Of a DNA stretch of 64,000 nucleotides, positions 7,559 through 15,568 are shown one piece after another. How positions within the stretch are numbered: the stretch's first letter is position 1; the number at the start of each line of letters is the position of its first letter. This DNA comes from Streptomyces griseoflavus. Lineage in GTDB: Bacteria; Actinomycetota; Actinomycetes; Streptomycetales; Streptomycetaceae. The stretch covers positions 128,497-192,496 of the forward strand of contig NZ_BMUC01000002.1 of assembly GCF_014649995.1 (NCBI RefSeq). The letters are read 5' to 3'. The notes below the pieces were generated by a model, which searched no databases, was not told the origin of the DNA, and was given only the letters and a program-made list of their open reading frames with translations. The position numbers and the translations under genes are program-made.

Positions 7559-8524
7559 ATGGCCAAGAAGCGACCCCAGACGAAGGCCAAGCGCCCGCAG
7601 CTCACGGACGGGCAGATCCCGGTCGTCGGCGCCCGCGAGCCCTGCCCCTGCGGCAGCGGCCGCCGCTACAAGGCGTGCCACGGCCGTGCCGCCGCGCACG
7701 CCGTGACCGAGCTGGTGCACCGCCCGTTCGAGGGTCTGTCCGGCGAGTGCGACTGGGTGGCGCTGCGCGAGCTGGTGCCGGCCGCCACCGTCGCGCTGAC
7801 GCTCAAGGACGGCCTGCCCGAGGGCGTCCCGTCGGTGACCCTGGCCACCGTGCTGCCGATGGCCTGGCCCGCGCTGCGCCGCGACGACGGCTCGGTCCTG
7901 CTCGGCCTGCAGAACGACACCTCTTCCGGGGACATCAGCCGCGATCTGGCCGACACCCTGCAGCGCGCGCTCGCCGCCGACCCGGGCACGCCGGTGCAGG
8001 CCCGGCGCGCGCCCGCCGACGGCCCCCGGCTGCAGGACCTGCTGGATCCCGACGGCGCGTTCGAGCCGGTGGTGCACAGCGGGTTCGAGTTCTGGGTGCC
8101 GGACCCGGAGAACGCCACGCCGGACGTGACCGCCTCCCTGGAGCGGGCCAACGCCGCGGCCATCCCGACCGTCAAGCTGTCGGGCGTGGACTCCGCGTAC
8201 TGGTGCGAGACCCCCGAGAAGAACCACCTGCGGTGGGTCATGCCGTACCCCGAGGAGCAGCTTCTGGACGCTCTCGCGCGGCTGCACGCGGCGGGCCGTT
8301 CCTCCCTCGGTGAGGGCACCCGTCTCGTGGGCTCCTTCCGCGCTCACGGGCTCACCGTGCCGGTCTGGGACCTGCCCAGCGGGGTCGGTGCCGACGACGT
8401 GGAGAAGCCGGCCGCCGAGTTCGCCGAGCGGCTCACCGGCGCGCTCGCCGCGGACGCGCCGCTCACCGCCGACGAGCGCCGTGCCCGCGGTGGTCTGACG
8501 AACCGCCAGGTCACCCTCAGCTGA
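7559..8524 (+). CDS. DUF5926-type protein with SEC-C zinc motif
   Basis: About 321 aa. A basic N-terminus (MAKKRPQTKAKRPQ) is followed by a SEC-C motif, CPCGSGRRYKACHG, with Cys29, Cys31, Cys40 and His41 as zinc ligands. The remaining 270 residues match a family typical of actinomycetes annotated DUF5926, with conserved stretches such as YWCETPEKNHLRWVMPYPEE. SEC-C motifs occur on SecA and on many proteins of unknown function, where they are thought to mediate protein contacts. Cytoplasmic by absence of a signal. ATG 7559 follows CGGGAGA. A strong terminator hairpin follows. Confidence 0.8.
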   Translation: MAKKRPQTKAKRPQLTDGQIPVVGAREPCPCGSGRRYKACHGRAAAHAVTELVHRPFEGLSGECDWVALRELVPAATVALTLKDGLPEGVPSVTLATVLPMAWPALRRDDGSVLLGLQNDTSSGDISRDLADTLQRALAADPGTPVQARRAPADGPRLQDLLDPDGAFEPVVHSGFEFWVPDPENATPDVTASLERANAAAIPTVKLSGVDSAYWCETPEKNHLRWVMPYPEEQLLDALARLHAAGRSSLGEGTRLVGSFRAHGLTVPVWDLPSGVGADDVEKPAAEFAERLTGALAADAPLTADERRARGGLTNRQVTLS

Positions 8525-8541
8525 GACACCGGCGCACCGAG

Positions 8542-8573
8542 GGGTTCCGCCGGCGGCCCGGCCGGCGGAACCC
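8542..8573 (+). terminator. Terminator of the SEC-C gene
   Basis: Perfect 13-bp inverted repeat GGGTTCCGCCGGC (8542-8554) and its complement (8561-8573) around a 6-base loop, 17 bp after the stop codon. Confidence 0.8.
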
Positions 8574-8652
8574 GCCGGGTCGCACGTCAGCGGCCCGGGC
8601 ACAACTCCCCTCGCGGACAAGCCAGTCGGTGACCGGAAAGCCGAGTTCGAAT

Positions 8653-8730
8653 TTGCGAACCGCCGATCTCTTGTTACCGTTCCATTAGCCCGGTTGCTGG
8701 TGCATCCCCCGTCGCCAGCAACCGGGTCTT
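8653..8730 (+). ncRNA. Candidate small hairpin RNA
   Basis: A promoter-like pair, TTGCGA (8653-8658) and TACCGT (8675-8680) with a 16-bp spacer, points at a start near 8687. There a perfect 12-bp hairpin begins: CCCGGTTGCTGG (8689-8700), a 14-base loop containing CCCCC, and the complementary arm (8715-8726), followed by TCTTTGCG. No convincing reading frame follows. A short RNA or early-terminated leader of about 40-50 nt fits best. I recall an S. coelicolor small RNA named scr3974 that by gene order could be this one; I could not check this. Confidence 0.45.
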
Positions 8731-8829
8731 TGCGTGCCGGTCGCCGCTCACGCAGCGCGACCGCCGGCCCACCGCTCGTCCCCGCCGGTGCACCGGCCGC
8801 CTCCACCGCCAACCGGCCGACCGATCAGG

Positions 8830-9420
8830 TCAGTTGCTCCCGGAGCGCAGCAGCAGGCGCCCTCCCGCGGCGCGGTCCGCGAACTCCGCGATCGCCGTGT
8901 ACCGCGCGAGACCTCCGGTTCCGCGTCCGCGCGGCGTCTCGCACTGGGCGGGTTCGTCCCCGGCGTCCAGGGCGCAGCGCGTCAGCACGGTCCTGCCGTC
9001 CGGCCCCATGAGGCTCAGGGCGAGGGACCGTTCCTCACCGCTGGCGTTGCGGTAGTAGGTCCGCGCGCGGACGGTGTCGCCCTGAGCCACCACACAGGTC
9101 TGTGCCTCGATGCCGTCGGGGGAGGAGAGCGCGGGACCACAGCGGACGGCGGTGGACCCGTGCGGGCCGGGCGGTGACGGGTCCGCGGCGTCCGGCGTCC
9201 GCACCGCGCCGTCGCCGGGGGCACCTCGTCCCGTGGCGGGCCCGGAGGCACCGGGCGAGGAGGGTCCGGAGTCGTGCGGCCGGCGGGCGCCGCCTGAGGG
9301 CTCCGCCCCTGGGGGCGGTGCGACCGCGCAGGCCGCGACGGCGCCCAGGACGACGCCGGCGAGGGCGGTGAGGGAAGCTCTTCGGCCGGCCCGGACGCGC
9401 TCCCCGGCATGACGCGACAT
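8830..9420 (-). CDS. Putative secreted or lipid-anchored protein
   Basis: About 196 aa. A basic start (MSRHAGERVRAGRRASL) leads into a hydrophobic segment, AGVVLGAVAACAVAP, that ends in a lipobox-like VAAC, so the mature protein may be a lipoprotein with Cys31 as anchor. A disordered Pro/Gly/Ser-rich region of about 60 residues follows, then a small beta-rich domain with two Cys (TAVRCGPAL and QTCVVAQGD) and a further Cys pair near the C-terminus, possible disulfides. The family is not recognised. It is 60 bp downstream of the primase/polymerase-like gene on the same strand. Confidence 0.6.
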   Translation of the reverse strand: MSRHAGERVRAGRRASLTALAGVVLGAVAACAVAPPPGAEPSGGARRPHDSGPSSPGASGPATGRGAPGDGAVRTPDAADPSPPGPHGSTAVRCGPALSSPDGIEAQTCVVAQGDTVRARTYYRNASGEERSLALSLMGPDGRTVLTRCALDAGDEPAQCETPRGRGTGGLARYTAIAEFADRAAGGRLLLRSGSN

Positions 9421-9477
9421 GCCCCGGGAACCTAGCGCCCCGGGGCGGCCGGCCGACGCCACGCGCGCCGGTACGGG

Positions 9478-10143
9478 TCACATCTCGGGCGCGCTCACGC
9501 CCGTACGGGTGAGGGCCTCGACCACGGCGTCCACCACGGCCTCGACGCCGGGCACCCAGGGCGAGGCGGAACCGGGCAGTGGCGCCCGCTCCCAGCGGAT
9601 TCCGCCCTGCGCGGTCTCGGACGGGGGCAGGGCGAGATAGCCGCCCTCACCGTGGAAACGGAGGGAGCCGGGGACGAAGTCCTTGGCGTACAGCAGCTCG
9701 CCCAGCTGCTCCATGGAGTACGGCTGCACCAGGATCGACCAGCGGCCGGGCGAGGCGACGACCGGCCCCAGCCGCATACCGCGCTCGTCCAGGGCCGCGA
9801 GGGCGCGGGCGGCCGGCACGGCGGGCAGGGACACCGCGCACGGGGCCCTGCCTCCGGTGGCGAGGATGATCGGCGCCGCGGGCCGGTTGCCCCACCACCA
9901 GCGCACCATGCGCGCGTCGGTGGTGGCGGCGAGGAGACCGGGATCGAACGGGTGGGCGCCCGGCACTGTGCACTCGGGGTCGGGGCAGCCGCAGCGGGAC
10001 CGGCCCTGCGGGTCGGCCGCCACGCCGGGGAGTACGGGCCACTGCCATTGCGCGGCGTAGGTCAGGGCCGCGCCGATCAGCTCGGGCCCGCCGTCACCGC
10101 GCCGGGACAGGAGCCTGCGTCGCCTTCCGAGGATCTCGCGCAT
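9478..10143 (-). CDS. Stand-alone primase/polymerase (Prim-Pol)-like protein
   Basis: About 221 aa matching the N-terminal bifunctional primase/polymerase domain found on plasmid and phage replication proteins, but without the helicase part. The opening LIGAALTYAAQWQWPVLPG and the Cys-rich CGCPDPECTVPGAHPFDPG are characteristic. The region that normally carries the catalytic acidic pair reads APCAVSLPAVPAAR, with no D-x-D or D-x-E, and FHGEGGYLALPPS fills the place of the G-x-H-x-Y-like strand. The protein is therefore probably not a polymerase. Such orphan domains are common in Streptomyces cores; no function is established. No mobile-element neighbours. Confidence 0.65.
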   Translation of the reverse strand: MREILGRRRRLLSRRGDGGPELIGAALTYAAQWQWPVLPGVAADPQGRSRCGCPDPECTVPGAHPFDPGLLAATTDARMVRWWWGNRPAAPIILATGGRAPCAVSLPAVPAARALAALDERGMRLGPVVASPGRWSILVQPYSMEQLGELLYAKDFVPGSLRFHGEGGYLALPPSETAQGGIRWERAPLPGSASPWVPGVEAVVDAVVEALTRTGVSAPEM

Positions 10144-10648
10144 GAGCGCTCGTTCCTTTCCGTTGCACGCCTGGCAACACCGTGGTCCAGATCACGTCAT
10201 GTGTCGATCACTTCACTGTGCGTACCTGTTGGCGCATCACACCCCCGCGCCGGGCAGGGGTAACCCCTCCGGGCCGAGCATGGGCTGCCTCCGCGGCCGC
10301 TCCACCCGTACCGCGTCTATCAGAAGTACGGGCGTGGCGTGGGGGTGGCGAAGTCTGGCGTTTGCTGTCGCGCGTGGTTCTCTTCGCCTCCGCCACGGGA
10401 GGATGGGGCACGGTCGTCGGTGGTTAAGACGCCCGGGTCCGTCGCCAGGTTCCCGAGCGGTTCCCCACCACTCCTGGCCTTCACCGAGTACGTACCCATC
10501 ACGACCGCTGTGACGCTTCCGTCGAGCAAGGCCAGTCGACCGCAATATGCCTCCCCCTGAGGCAGTTTCAAGCCAACTTCGCTTTTCGGCAAGGGGTCTG
10601 CGGGGAGTTCCCTTCAGTCTCACGGACACCAGGAATCCCAGCAGGACA
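10144..10648. other. Gene-free 505-bp divergent intergenic region
   Basis: Separates the Prim-Pol-like gene (minus) from the GAF-SpoIIE gene (plus). Short frames exist on both strands (for example 10320-10592 minus, about 90 codons) but none has a ribosome-binding site plus family resemblance. Near the right end AGTACGTGTACATGT is partly palindromic. No strong promoter or hairpin stands out. Confidence 0.5.
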
Positions 10649-12160
10649 ATGCTGGACATCTCCTCACGAGTACGTGTACATGTGGAGACACTGCCGGCGA
10701 CGCAGAATGACATGGGGGTTCGCGATGCTTTCGAGCAGTACGTACCGGTCGGAAAGCCGGACGCCATGAACGCCCCGCACCCGCCGAAAGTGGCCGGAAT
10801 CGATTCAACGGTTCCCGCACCGGCACACACTGTCGCGCCCGTCACGAGTACCTCTCCGGCCCCGGTGGCAAACCCCCGGAACGCGCCGGGCGCGCTGCTC
10901 CAGGACCGTCTCGCCGGCTGGGTCTCCGACCTCACGACCCTCCACGAGCTGACCGAACGCCTGGTCCGCACGGACACCCTCGACGAAGCGCTCCGGGAAC
11001 TGCTCCGGGCGGGAGCCGCGCTGGTCGGCGCGCGGCGCGGCCTGGTCGCCCTGGAGCCCGCCGACGGACTCGGACCGGCCACCACCGTCGGCCTCGGCCT
11101 GGCCCGCTCGGACCTCGGCCACATCGAGACGGTGCCGCGACGCTCCCTCTCGTACGGCAGGATCCTGGACGGTCTGCCCGGTGCCGACGACGGCATCAGC
11201 GAGCCCGACCTGTTCGCCGAGAAAGGGCTCGACCCCCGGCACCGGGACGTCGCCGCCCGCCTCGGCTACGCCGCCAGCTTCGCCCTCCCCCTGGCCTCCG
11301 GGACCTGCGGACGCCTGGGCGCGGCGGTGTGGCTCTACGACGAGCCGGCCGAACCGTCGGGACGGCAGCGCCATCTCGTCGGCCTCTACCTCCGTCAGGC
11401 CGCCCCGTACCTGGGCCGGCTGCTCGAGCTGGAACGCACGCGCGTGTCCATGGCCACGATGGCCGAGGAATTGCTGCCCTCCCGCCTCCCCCGGGTTCCC
11501 GGCGTGCGGCTCGCCGCGCGGCACCGCACGTCCCCGCACGGCGGCGGCGACTGGTACGACGCGCTGCCGCTGCCGGACGCCGCCCTCGGCCTGGCCGTCG
11601 GGTCCGTCACCGGGTCGGGGCCCAGCGCGGTCGCGGCGATGGGCCGGCTGCGGGCGTCGCTGCGGGCGTACGCCGTGATGGAGGGGGAGGACCCGGTCGC
11701 CGTCCTGTCCGACCTGGAGCTGCTGCTGCGGCTCACCGAGCCCGCCCGGTCGGCCACCGCCCTGTTCGGCTACTGCGAGCCCGCCCTGCGCCGGATCACG
11801 CTCGCCGGGGCCGGGCACAGCCCGCCGCTGCTGCTCGGGGACCGCCGCACGGAGTTCGTCGAGACCTCGGTCTCCGCCCCGCTGGGCATGCTCGCCTGCT
11901 GGGAGGCGCCGAGCGTGGAGGTCCAGGCGGAGGCGGGGGAGACGGTGCTGCTCTACACCGACGGCCTGCTGCACCGCACCGGCGATCCGACCGACCGGGC
12001 CTTCGCGCGGCTGCACGCCGCGGCGGCGGGAGTGCCCACGGCCCTGCGCCGTGACCCCGGCGCCGTCGCCGACCACGTCCTGCGCGCGGTGCTGCCGGAG
12101 GGGTCCGGCACCGCGGACTCCGCGGAGGACGTGGTGCTGCTGGCGGCTCGCTTCGACTGA
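10649..12160 (+). CDS. GAF-SpoIIE-type PP2C phosphatase-like protein
   Basis: About 503 aa. After an unstructured N-terminus of 80 residues there is a GAF sensor domain (about 95-260) and a SpoIIE/RsbU-type PP2C domain (about 280-500). Conserved are Asp301 in GGGDWYDALPL and Asp438 in LLYTDGL. Two acidic positions deviate: the G-D-V-x-G-H-G motif reads GSVTGSG (Ser319 for Asp), and the terminal D-D reads ED (Glu493-Asp494). Intact relatives dephosphorylate anti-anti-sigma factors; this one may be weakly active or inactive. I chose ATG 10649 (MLDISSRVRV); the frame is open to 10547. It lies upstream of pepP and close to an RsbW-like gene. Confidence 0.8.
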   Translation: MLDISSRVRVHVETLPATQNDMGVRDAFEQYVPVGKPDAMNAPHPPKVAGIDSTVPAPAHTVAPVTSTSPAPVANPRNAPGALLQDRLAGWVSDLTTLHELTERLVRTDTLDEALRELLRAGAALVGARRGLVALEPADGLGPATTVGLGLARSDLGHIETVPRRSLSYGRILDGLPGADDGISEPDLFAEKGLDPRHRDVAARLGYAASFALPLASGTCGRLGAAVWLYDEPAEPSGRQRHLVGLYLRQAAPYLGRLLELERTRVSMATMAEELLPSRLPRVPGVRLAARHRTSPHGGGDWYDALPLPDAALGLAVGSVTGSGPSAVAAMGRLRASLRAYAVMEGEDPVAVLSDLELLLRLTEPARSATALFGYCEPALRRITLAGAGHSPPLLLGDRRTEFVETSVSAPLGMLACWEAPSVEVQAEAGETVLLYTDGLLHRTGDPTDRAFARLHAAAAGVPTALRRDPGAVADHVLRAVLPEGSGTADSAEDVVLLAARFD

Positions 12161-12286
12161 CGGCACGGGACGCCGCGGGACCGTCCCTCCGTGCCGCGTC
12201 GCCGGTAAGAGGTGCTGCGCCGGTTCGTCCGTTTCCGCCCGACCGTACGATGGGGGTGGTCCAGTGCCGTATCGAGGAGGATGACC

Positions 12287-13744
12287 GTGGCCGAGGAGCT
12301 GCCGGAGACCCCGGAGACTGCCGAGGAAGAGCCCGTCAAGCAGCGCAAGAACGGCCTGTACCCGGGCGTGTCCGACGAACTGGCCGAGAGCATGAGGAGC
12401 GGCTGGGCCGACACCGAGCTGCACGACCTGGAGCCGATCCCGCAGGCCGCCGAGGCCGCCGCCCGCCGCGCGGCGCTGTCCGCCCGTTTCCCGGGTGAGC
12501 GCTTGGTCGTCCCCGCGGGCAACCTGAAGACCCGCTCCAACGACACCGAGTACTCCTTCCGCGCGTCGGTCGAGTACGCCTACCTCACCGGCAACCAGAC
12601 GGAGGACGGCGTCCTCGTCATGGAGCCCACGGCCGACGGCCACCGGGCGACGATCTACCTCCTGCCCCGCTCCGACCGCGAGAACGGCGAGTTCTGGCTG
12701 GACGGCCAGGGCGAACTGTGGGTCGGCCGCCGCCACTCCCTCACCGAGTCCGCGACGCTGTACGGCATCCCCGCCTCCGACGTGCGCGAGCTCGCCGGGG
12801 CGCTGCGCGAGGCCACCGGCCCGGTGCGTGTGGTGCGCGGCCACGACGCCGGGATCGAGGCGGCGCTGACCGACAAGGTCACCGCCGAACGCGACGAGGA
12901 ACTGCGCGTCTTCCTCTCCGAGATGCGGCTGGTCAAGGACGACTTCGAGATCGGCGAGCTGCAGAAGGCCGTCGACTCCACCGTGCGCGGCTTCGAGGAC
13001 GTCGTGAAGGTCCTGGACAGGGCCGAGGCGACCAGCGAGCGCTACATCGAGGGAACGTTCTTCCTGCGCGCCCGCGTGGAGGGCAACGACGTCGGCTACG
13101 GCTCCATCTGCGCCGCCGGCCCGCACGCCTGCACGCTGCACTGGGTCCGCAACGACGGTCCGGTCCGCTCGGGCGACCTGCTGCTGCTCGACGCGGGCGT
13201 GGAGACGCACACGTACTACACGGCCGACGTCACCCGCACGCTGCCGGTCAACGGCCGCTACAGCGAGCTGCAGAAGAAGATCTACGACGCCGTGTACGAC
13301 GCCCAGGAGGCCGGTATCGCGGCCGTGAAGCCGGGTGCCAAGTACCGGGACTTCCACGACGCCGCGCAGCGCGTGCTGGCCGAGCGGCTCGTCGAGTGGG
13401 GTCTGGTCGAGGGACCGGTCGAGCGGGTGCTGGAGCTCGGGCTGCAGCGCCGCTGGACCCTGCACGGCACCGGTCACATGCTCGGCATGGACGTCCACGA
13501 CTGCGCCGCCGCGCGGACCGAGACCTACGTCGACGGCACCCTGGAGCCCGGCATGGTGCTCACCGTCGAGCCGGGCCTGTACTTCCAGGCCGACGACCTG
13601 ACCGTGCCCGAGGAGTACCGGGGCATCGGCGTCCGCATCGAGGACGACATCCTCGTCACCGAGGACGGCAACCGGAACCTGTCCGCAGGGCTGCCCCGGC
13701 GGTCGGACGAGGTCGAGGCGTGGATGGCCGGCCTGAAGGGCTGA
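12287..13744 (+). CDS. pepP: Aminopeptidase P family Xaa-Pro aminopeptidase
   Basis: About 485 aa, M24B metallopeptidase that removes an N-terminal residue preceding proline. The creatinase-like N-terminal domain (about 60-230) is followed by the pita-bread catalytic domain. Metal ligands are visible: two Asp in LLDAGVETHTYYTADVTRT, His in LHGTGHMLGMDVHD, Glu in VEPGLYF and Glu in GVRIEDDIL. GTG 12287 has GGAGG 6 bases upstream; the ATG at 12281 directly abuts that site and is too close. A bidirectional terminator hairpin lies 19 bp after the stop. Cytoplasmic, housekeeping peptide turnover. Confidence 0.95.
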   Translation: MAEELPETPETAEEEPVKQRKNGLYPGVSDELAESMRSGWADTELHDLEPIPQAAEAAARRAALSARFPGERLVVPAGNLKTRSNDTEYSFRASVEYAYLTGNQTEDGVLVMEPTADGHRATIYLLPRSDRENGEFWLDGQGELWVGRRHSLTESATLYGIPASDVRELAGALREATGPVRVVRGHDAGIEAALTDKVTAERDEELRVFLSEMRLVKDDFEIGELQKAVDSTVRGFEDVVKVLDRAEATSERYIEGTFFLRARVEGNDVGYGSICAAGPHACTLHWVRNDGPVRSGDLLLLDAGVETHTYYTADVTRTLPVNGRYSELQKKIYDAVYDAQEAGIAAVKPGAKYRDFHDAAQRVLAERLVEWGLVEGPVERVLELGLQRRWTLHGTGHMLGMDVHDCAAARTETYVDGTLEPGMVLTVEPGLYFQADDLTVPEEYRGIGVRIEDDILVTEDGNRNLSAGLPRRSDEVEAWMAGLKG

Positions 13745-13763
13745 CCCACCGCACGACGACGGC

Positions 13764-13795
13764 ACGGCCGGGTACGCGCTCGCGTGCCCGGCCGT
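13764..13795. terminator. Bidirectional terminator
   Basis: ACGGCCGGGTACGC (13764-13777) pairs with GCGTGCCCGGCCGT (13782-13795) through a 4-base loop with a single wobble pair. It sits between convergent pepP and the anti-sigma-like gene. Confidence 0.8.
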
Positions 13796-13816
13796 CGCCG
13801 CACCGGGAGCCCGTGG

Positions 13817-14284
13817 CTACACGGCGACCAGCGGGGCGTCCTCGCGCCACTTGAGGATCTTGTCGAAGCTGACCACCGCGCCGCCCCGGCCCGGCTTGTT
13901 GCCGAAGTGCACATGGTCGGCCAGTTCCTGGATGAGACACAGACCCCGGCCGTTCTCCGCCTCGGACGGCGCCGGGCGGACCGGCGGCCGGGGGCGGCCG
14001 CCGGCGGCCGCGGCGGGGAATCCGGGACCCGCGTCGGTGACCTCGATGCGGCACTTCTCCCCGTCGAGATAGGCGGTCACCCGGTACGCCTCGGAGGTGC
14101 GGCCCCGCGCCGCGTCCCCACCGTGCTCGACCGCGTTCGCGCAGGCCTCGCTGAGGGCGACGGAGAGGTCGTAGGAGACGTCGGGGTCGACGCCCGCGGT
14201 CTCCATGGTGCCGAGCAACAGGCGCCGGGCGAGCGGCACACTGGCGGCATCGCGCCGCAGATGGAGTGACCACCAGATGCTCAT
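13817..14284 (-). CDS. RsbW/SpoIIAB-like ATP-binding protein
   Basis: About 155 aa, entirely a GHKL ATPase domain: N-box VALSEACANAVEHG, G1 box EVTDAGPGF and G2 box NGRGLCLIQELAD. It lacks a kinase dimerisation domain and resembles single-domain anti-sigma kinases. It is the second such gene in the window (the other is at 6775), and it faces pepP, whose upstream neighbour is a SpoIIE-type phosphatase. A partner-switching role with that phosphatase is possible but unproven, since no anti-anti-sigma gene is present. An inserted Pro/Arg/Gly-rich loop follows the G1 box. Confidence 0.82.
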   Translation of the reverse strand: MSIWWSLHLRRDAASVPLARRLLLGTMETAGVDPDVSYDLSVALSEACANAVEHGGDAARGRTSEAYRVTAYLDGEKCRIEVTDAGPGFPAAAAGGRPRPPVRPAPSEAENGRGLCLIQELADHVHFGNKPGRGGAVVSFDKILKWREDAPLVAV

Positions 14285-14504
14285 GCTCCAGCCTCCTGGC
14301 TGCGGCTCGACATACCGTTACGTATTGCCCTGAGTGCTCACTTGTAAGCGTGAAGTTGACGTGATGCCGCCCATATGGCGGGTGTGACGTGGTACCGAAC
14401 CGTGCATGTGGTGCGGCTCGTGGCAGAAGTGATCTTACGGTCGTACCTCATCTTGCGGACCTGCCGTACGGCGAGCGCGGGGCCGGTGCGATGATGAGGC
14501 CGCC

Positions 14505-15317
14505 ATGTCTGCCCCCCATCCGCACACGGTGCGCTCCGGACGAGGCGTCCGGACCCTGCGGGCCGCGGTGTTCGCCGCGGTCTGCGTCGTGCTGGCCGGG
14601 GCAGGCCACACCCTCGCCTCCGGTGCCGCCGTCCCCCTGTGGACGCTGGGCGCGGGATTCCTCGGCGCGGTCGCAATCGCCGTGCCGCTCGCCGGACGCG
14701 CGCGCTCCCTGGCCGGGATCGCGGCGACGCTCACGCTCGGCCAGACCGCGCTGCACACCCTGTTCGGGCTGGGACAGCACGGCGCACCCGCCACGGGCCC
14801 GTCGTCCGCGCTGTCCGACGCCGCGCTGGTCGAGCGGGCCGCGCGGCTGCTGTGCGGACCCACCGCGGCGGGGATCAGCCCCGCGCGGGCCGAGCAGATC
14901 CTCACCGACGCCCGGATCCATCCCGGCGGGGCGGGCGCGCACGCGGCGGACGCCGTGGCGGCCGGCCCGGGTTCGCCCGCGGCCCTGCTGCCGTCGCTGC
15001 CGATGCTGCTCGGCCACGTCCTCGCGGCGGTGGCCGCCGGATGGCTGCTGCGCCGCGGCGACCTGGCCCTGCTGCGGCTGACCGAGCTGTCGGCGCACGG
15101 TGTCGCCGAGGGCGCCCTCGTACGGTCGCTCCGTGCGGCGCTCGCCCTGGTGCGCGCCCTGCGCGCCGGACTTCCGGGAACGCCGCGGGAGGTTCCGCGA
15201 CGGGGCCGTACCGCTCCGTCCGCGGCTCCCGTGCCCCGGAGCCCCGCACTCCAGCACACGGTGATCCGCCGGGGGCCGCCCGCCGCCGCCGTCACCGCAC
15301 TCGCTCTCGCCGCCTGA
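14505..15317 (+). CDS. Integral membrane protein upstream of the copper cluster
   Basis: About 270 aa. Four hydrophobic segments: VFAAVCVVLAGAGHTLASG, ALWTLGAGFL-like VPLWTLGAGFLGAVAIAVPL, IAATLTLGQTALHTLFGL and PMLLGHVLAAVAAGWLLRRG. His residues in the GHTLASG, ALHTLFG and LLGHVLA segments could bind metal. A large soluble loop sits before the last helix and an Arg/Pro-rich tail ends the chain. It lies 250 bp upstream of ycnI on the same strand, which hints at a role in copper handling, but no family assignment is possible from the sequence. Confidence 0.65.
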   Translation: MSAPHPHTVRSGRGVRTLRAAVFAAVCVVLAGAGHTLASGAAVPLWTLGAGFLGAVAIAVPLAGRARSLAGIAATLTLGQTALHTLFGLGQHGAPATGPSSALSDAALVERAARLLCGPTAAGISPARAEQILTDARIHPGGAGAHAADAVAAGPGSPAALLPSLPMLLGHVLAAVAAGWLLRRGDLALLRLTELSAHGVAEGALVRSLRAALALVRALRAGLPGTPREVPRRGRTAPSAAPVPRSPALQHTVIRRGPPAAAVTALALAA

Positions 15318-15360
15318 CGCGAGGCGACCGCCACTCCGCCACCTCCGGGTCAGCGAGGTC

Positions 15361-15420
15361 TTCGGGCCTCCGGGCTTTCGGGCCTCCGGTTTCCGGGCTT
15401 CCGGTTTCCGGGCTTCCGGT
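15361..15420. repeat. 15-bp tandem repeat, about four copies
   Basis: Four consecutive 15-mers: 15361-15375 and 15376-15390 are degenerate, 15391-15405 and 15406-15420 are both TTCCGGGCTTCCGGT. The array lies in the leader between the membrane protein gene and ycnI. Copy number is likely to vary between strains. Confidence 0.8.
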
Positions 15421-15568
15421 GGGGAGAGGGGACGCCCGCGTGCGGCCCGCGCGTGCGCGTCCGTCGCCCGTGTGCGCCCGGGGCCCCGTCGTGAAGGCGG
15501 CCCGCCGGCCGCACCCCGGCGTGTCCCTCACCGTCAGCGAAACCTCATCGAAGCGGAGTGCTTCTGCC

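Noticed and set aside
10320-10592. 90-codon minus-strand frame in the 10.1-10.6 kb gap
   Set aside because: No ribosome-binding site, no family resemblance and unusual codon bias; it may be chance.
10805-13765. Frame of about 990 codons on the minus strand opposite the SpoIIE-like gene and pepP
   Set aside because: Antisense shadow; the plus-strand genes have clear family motifs.
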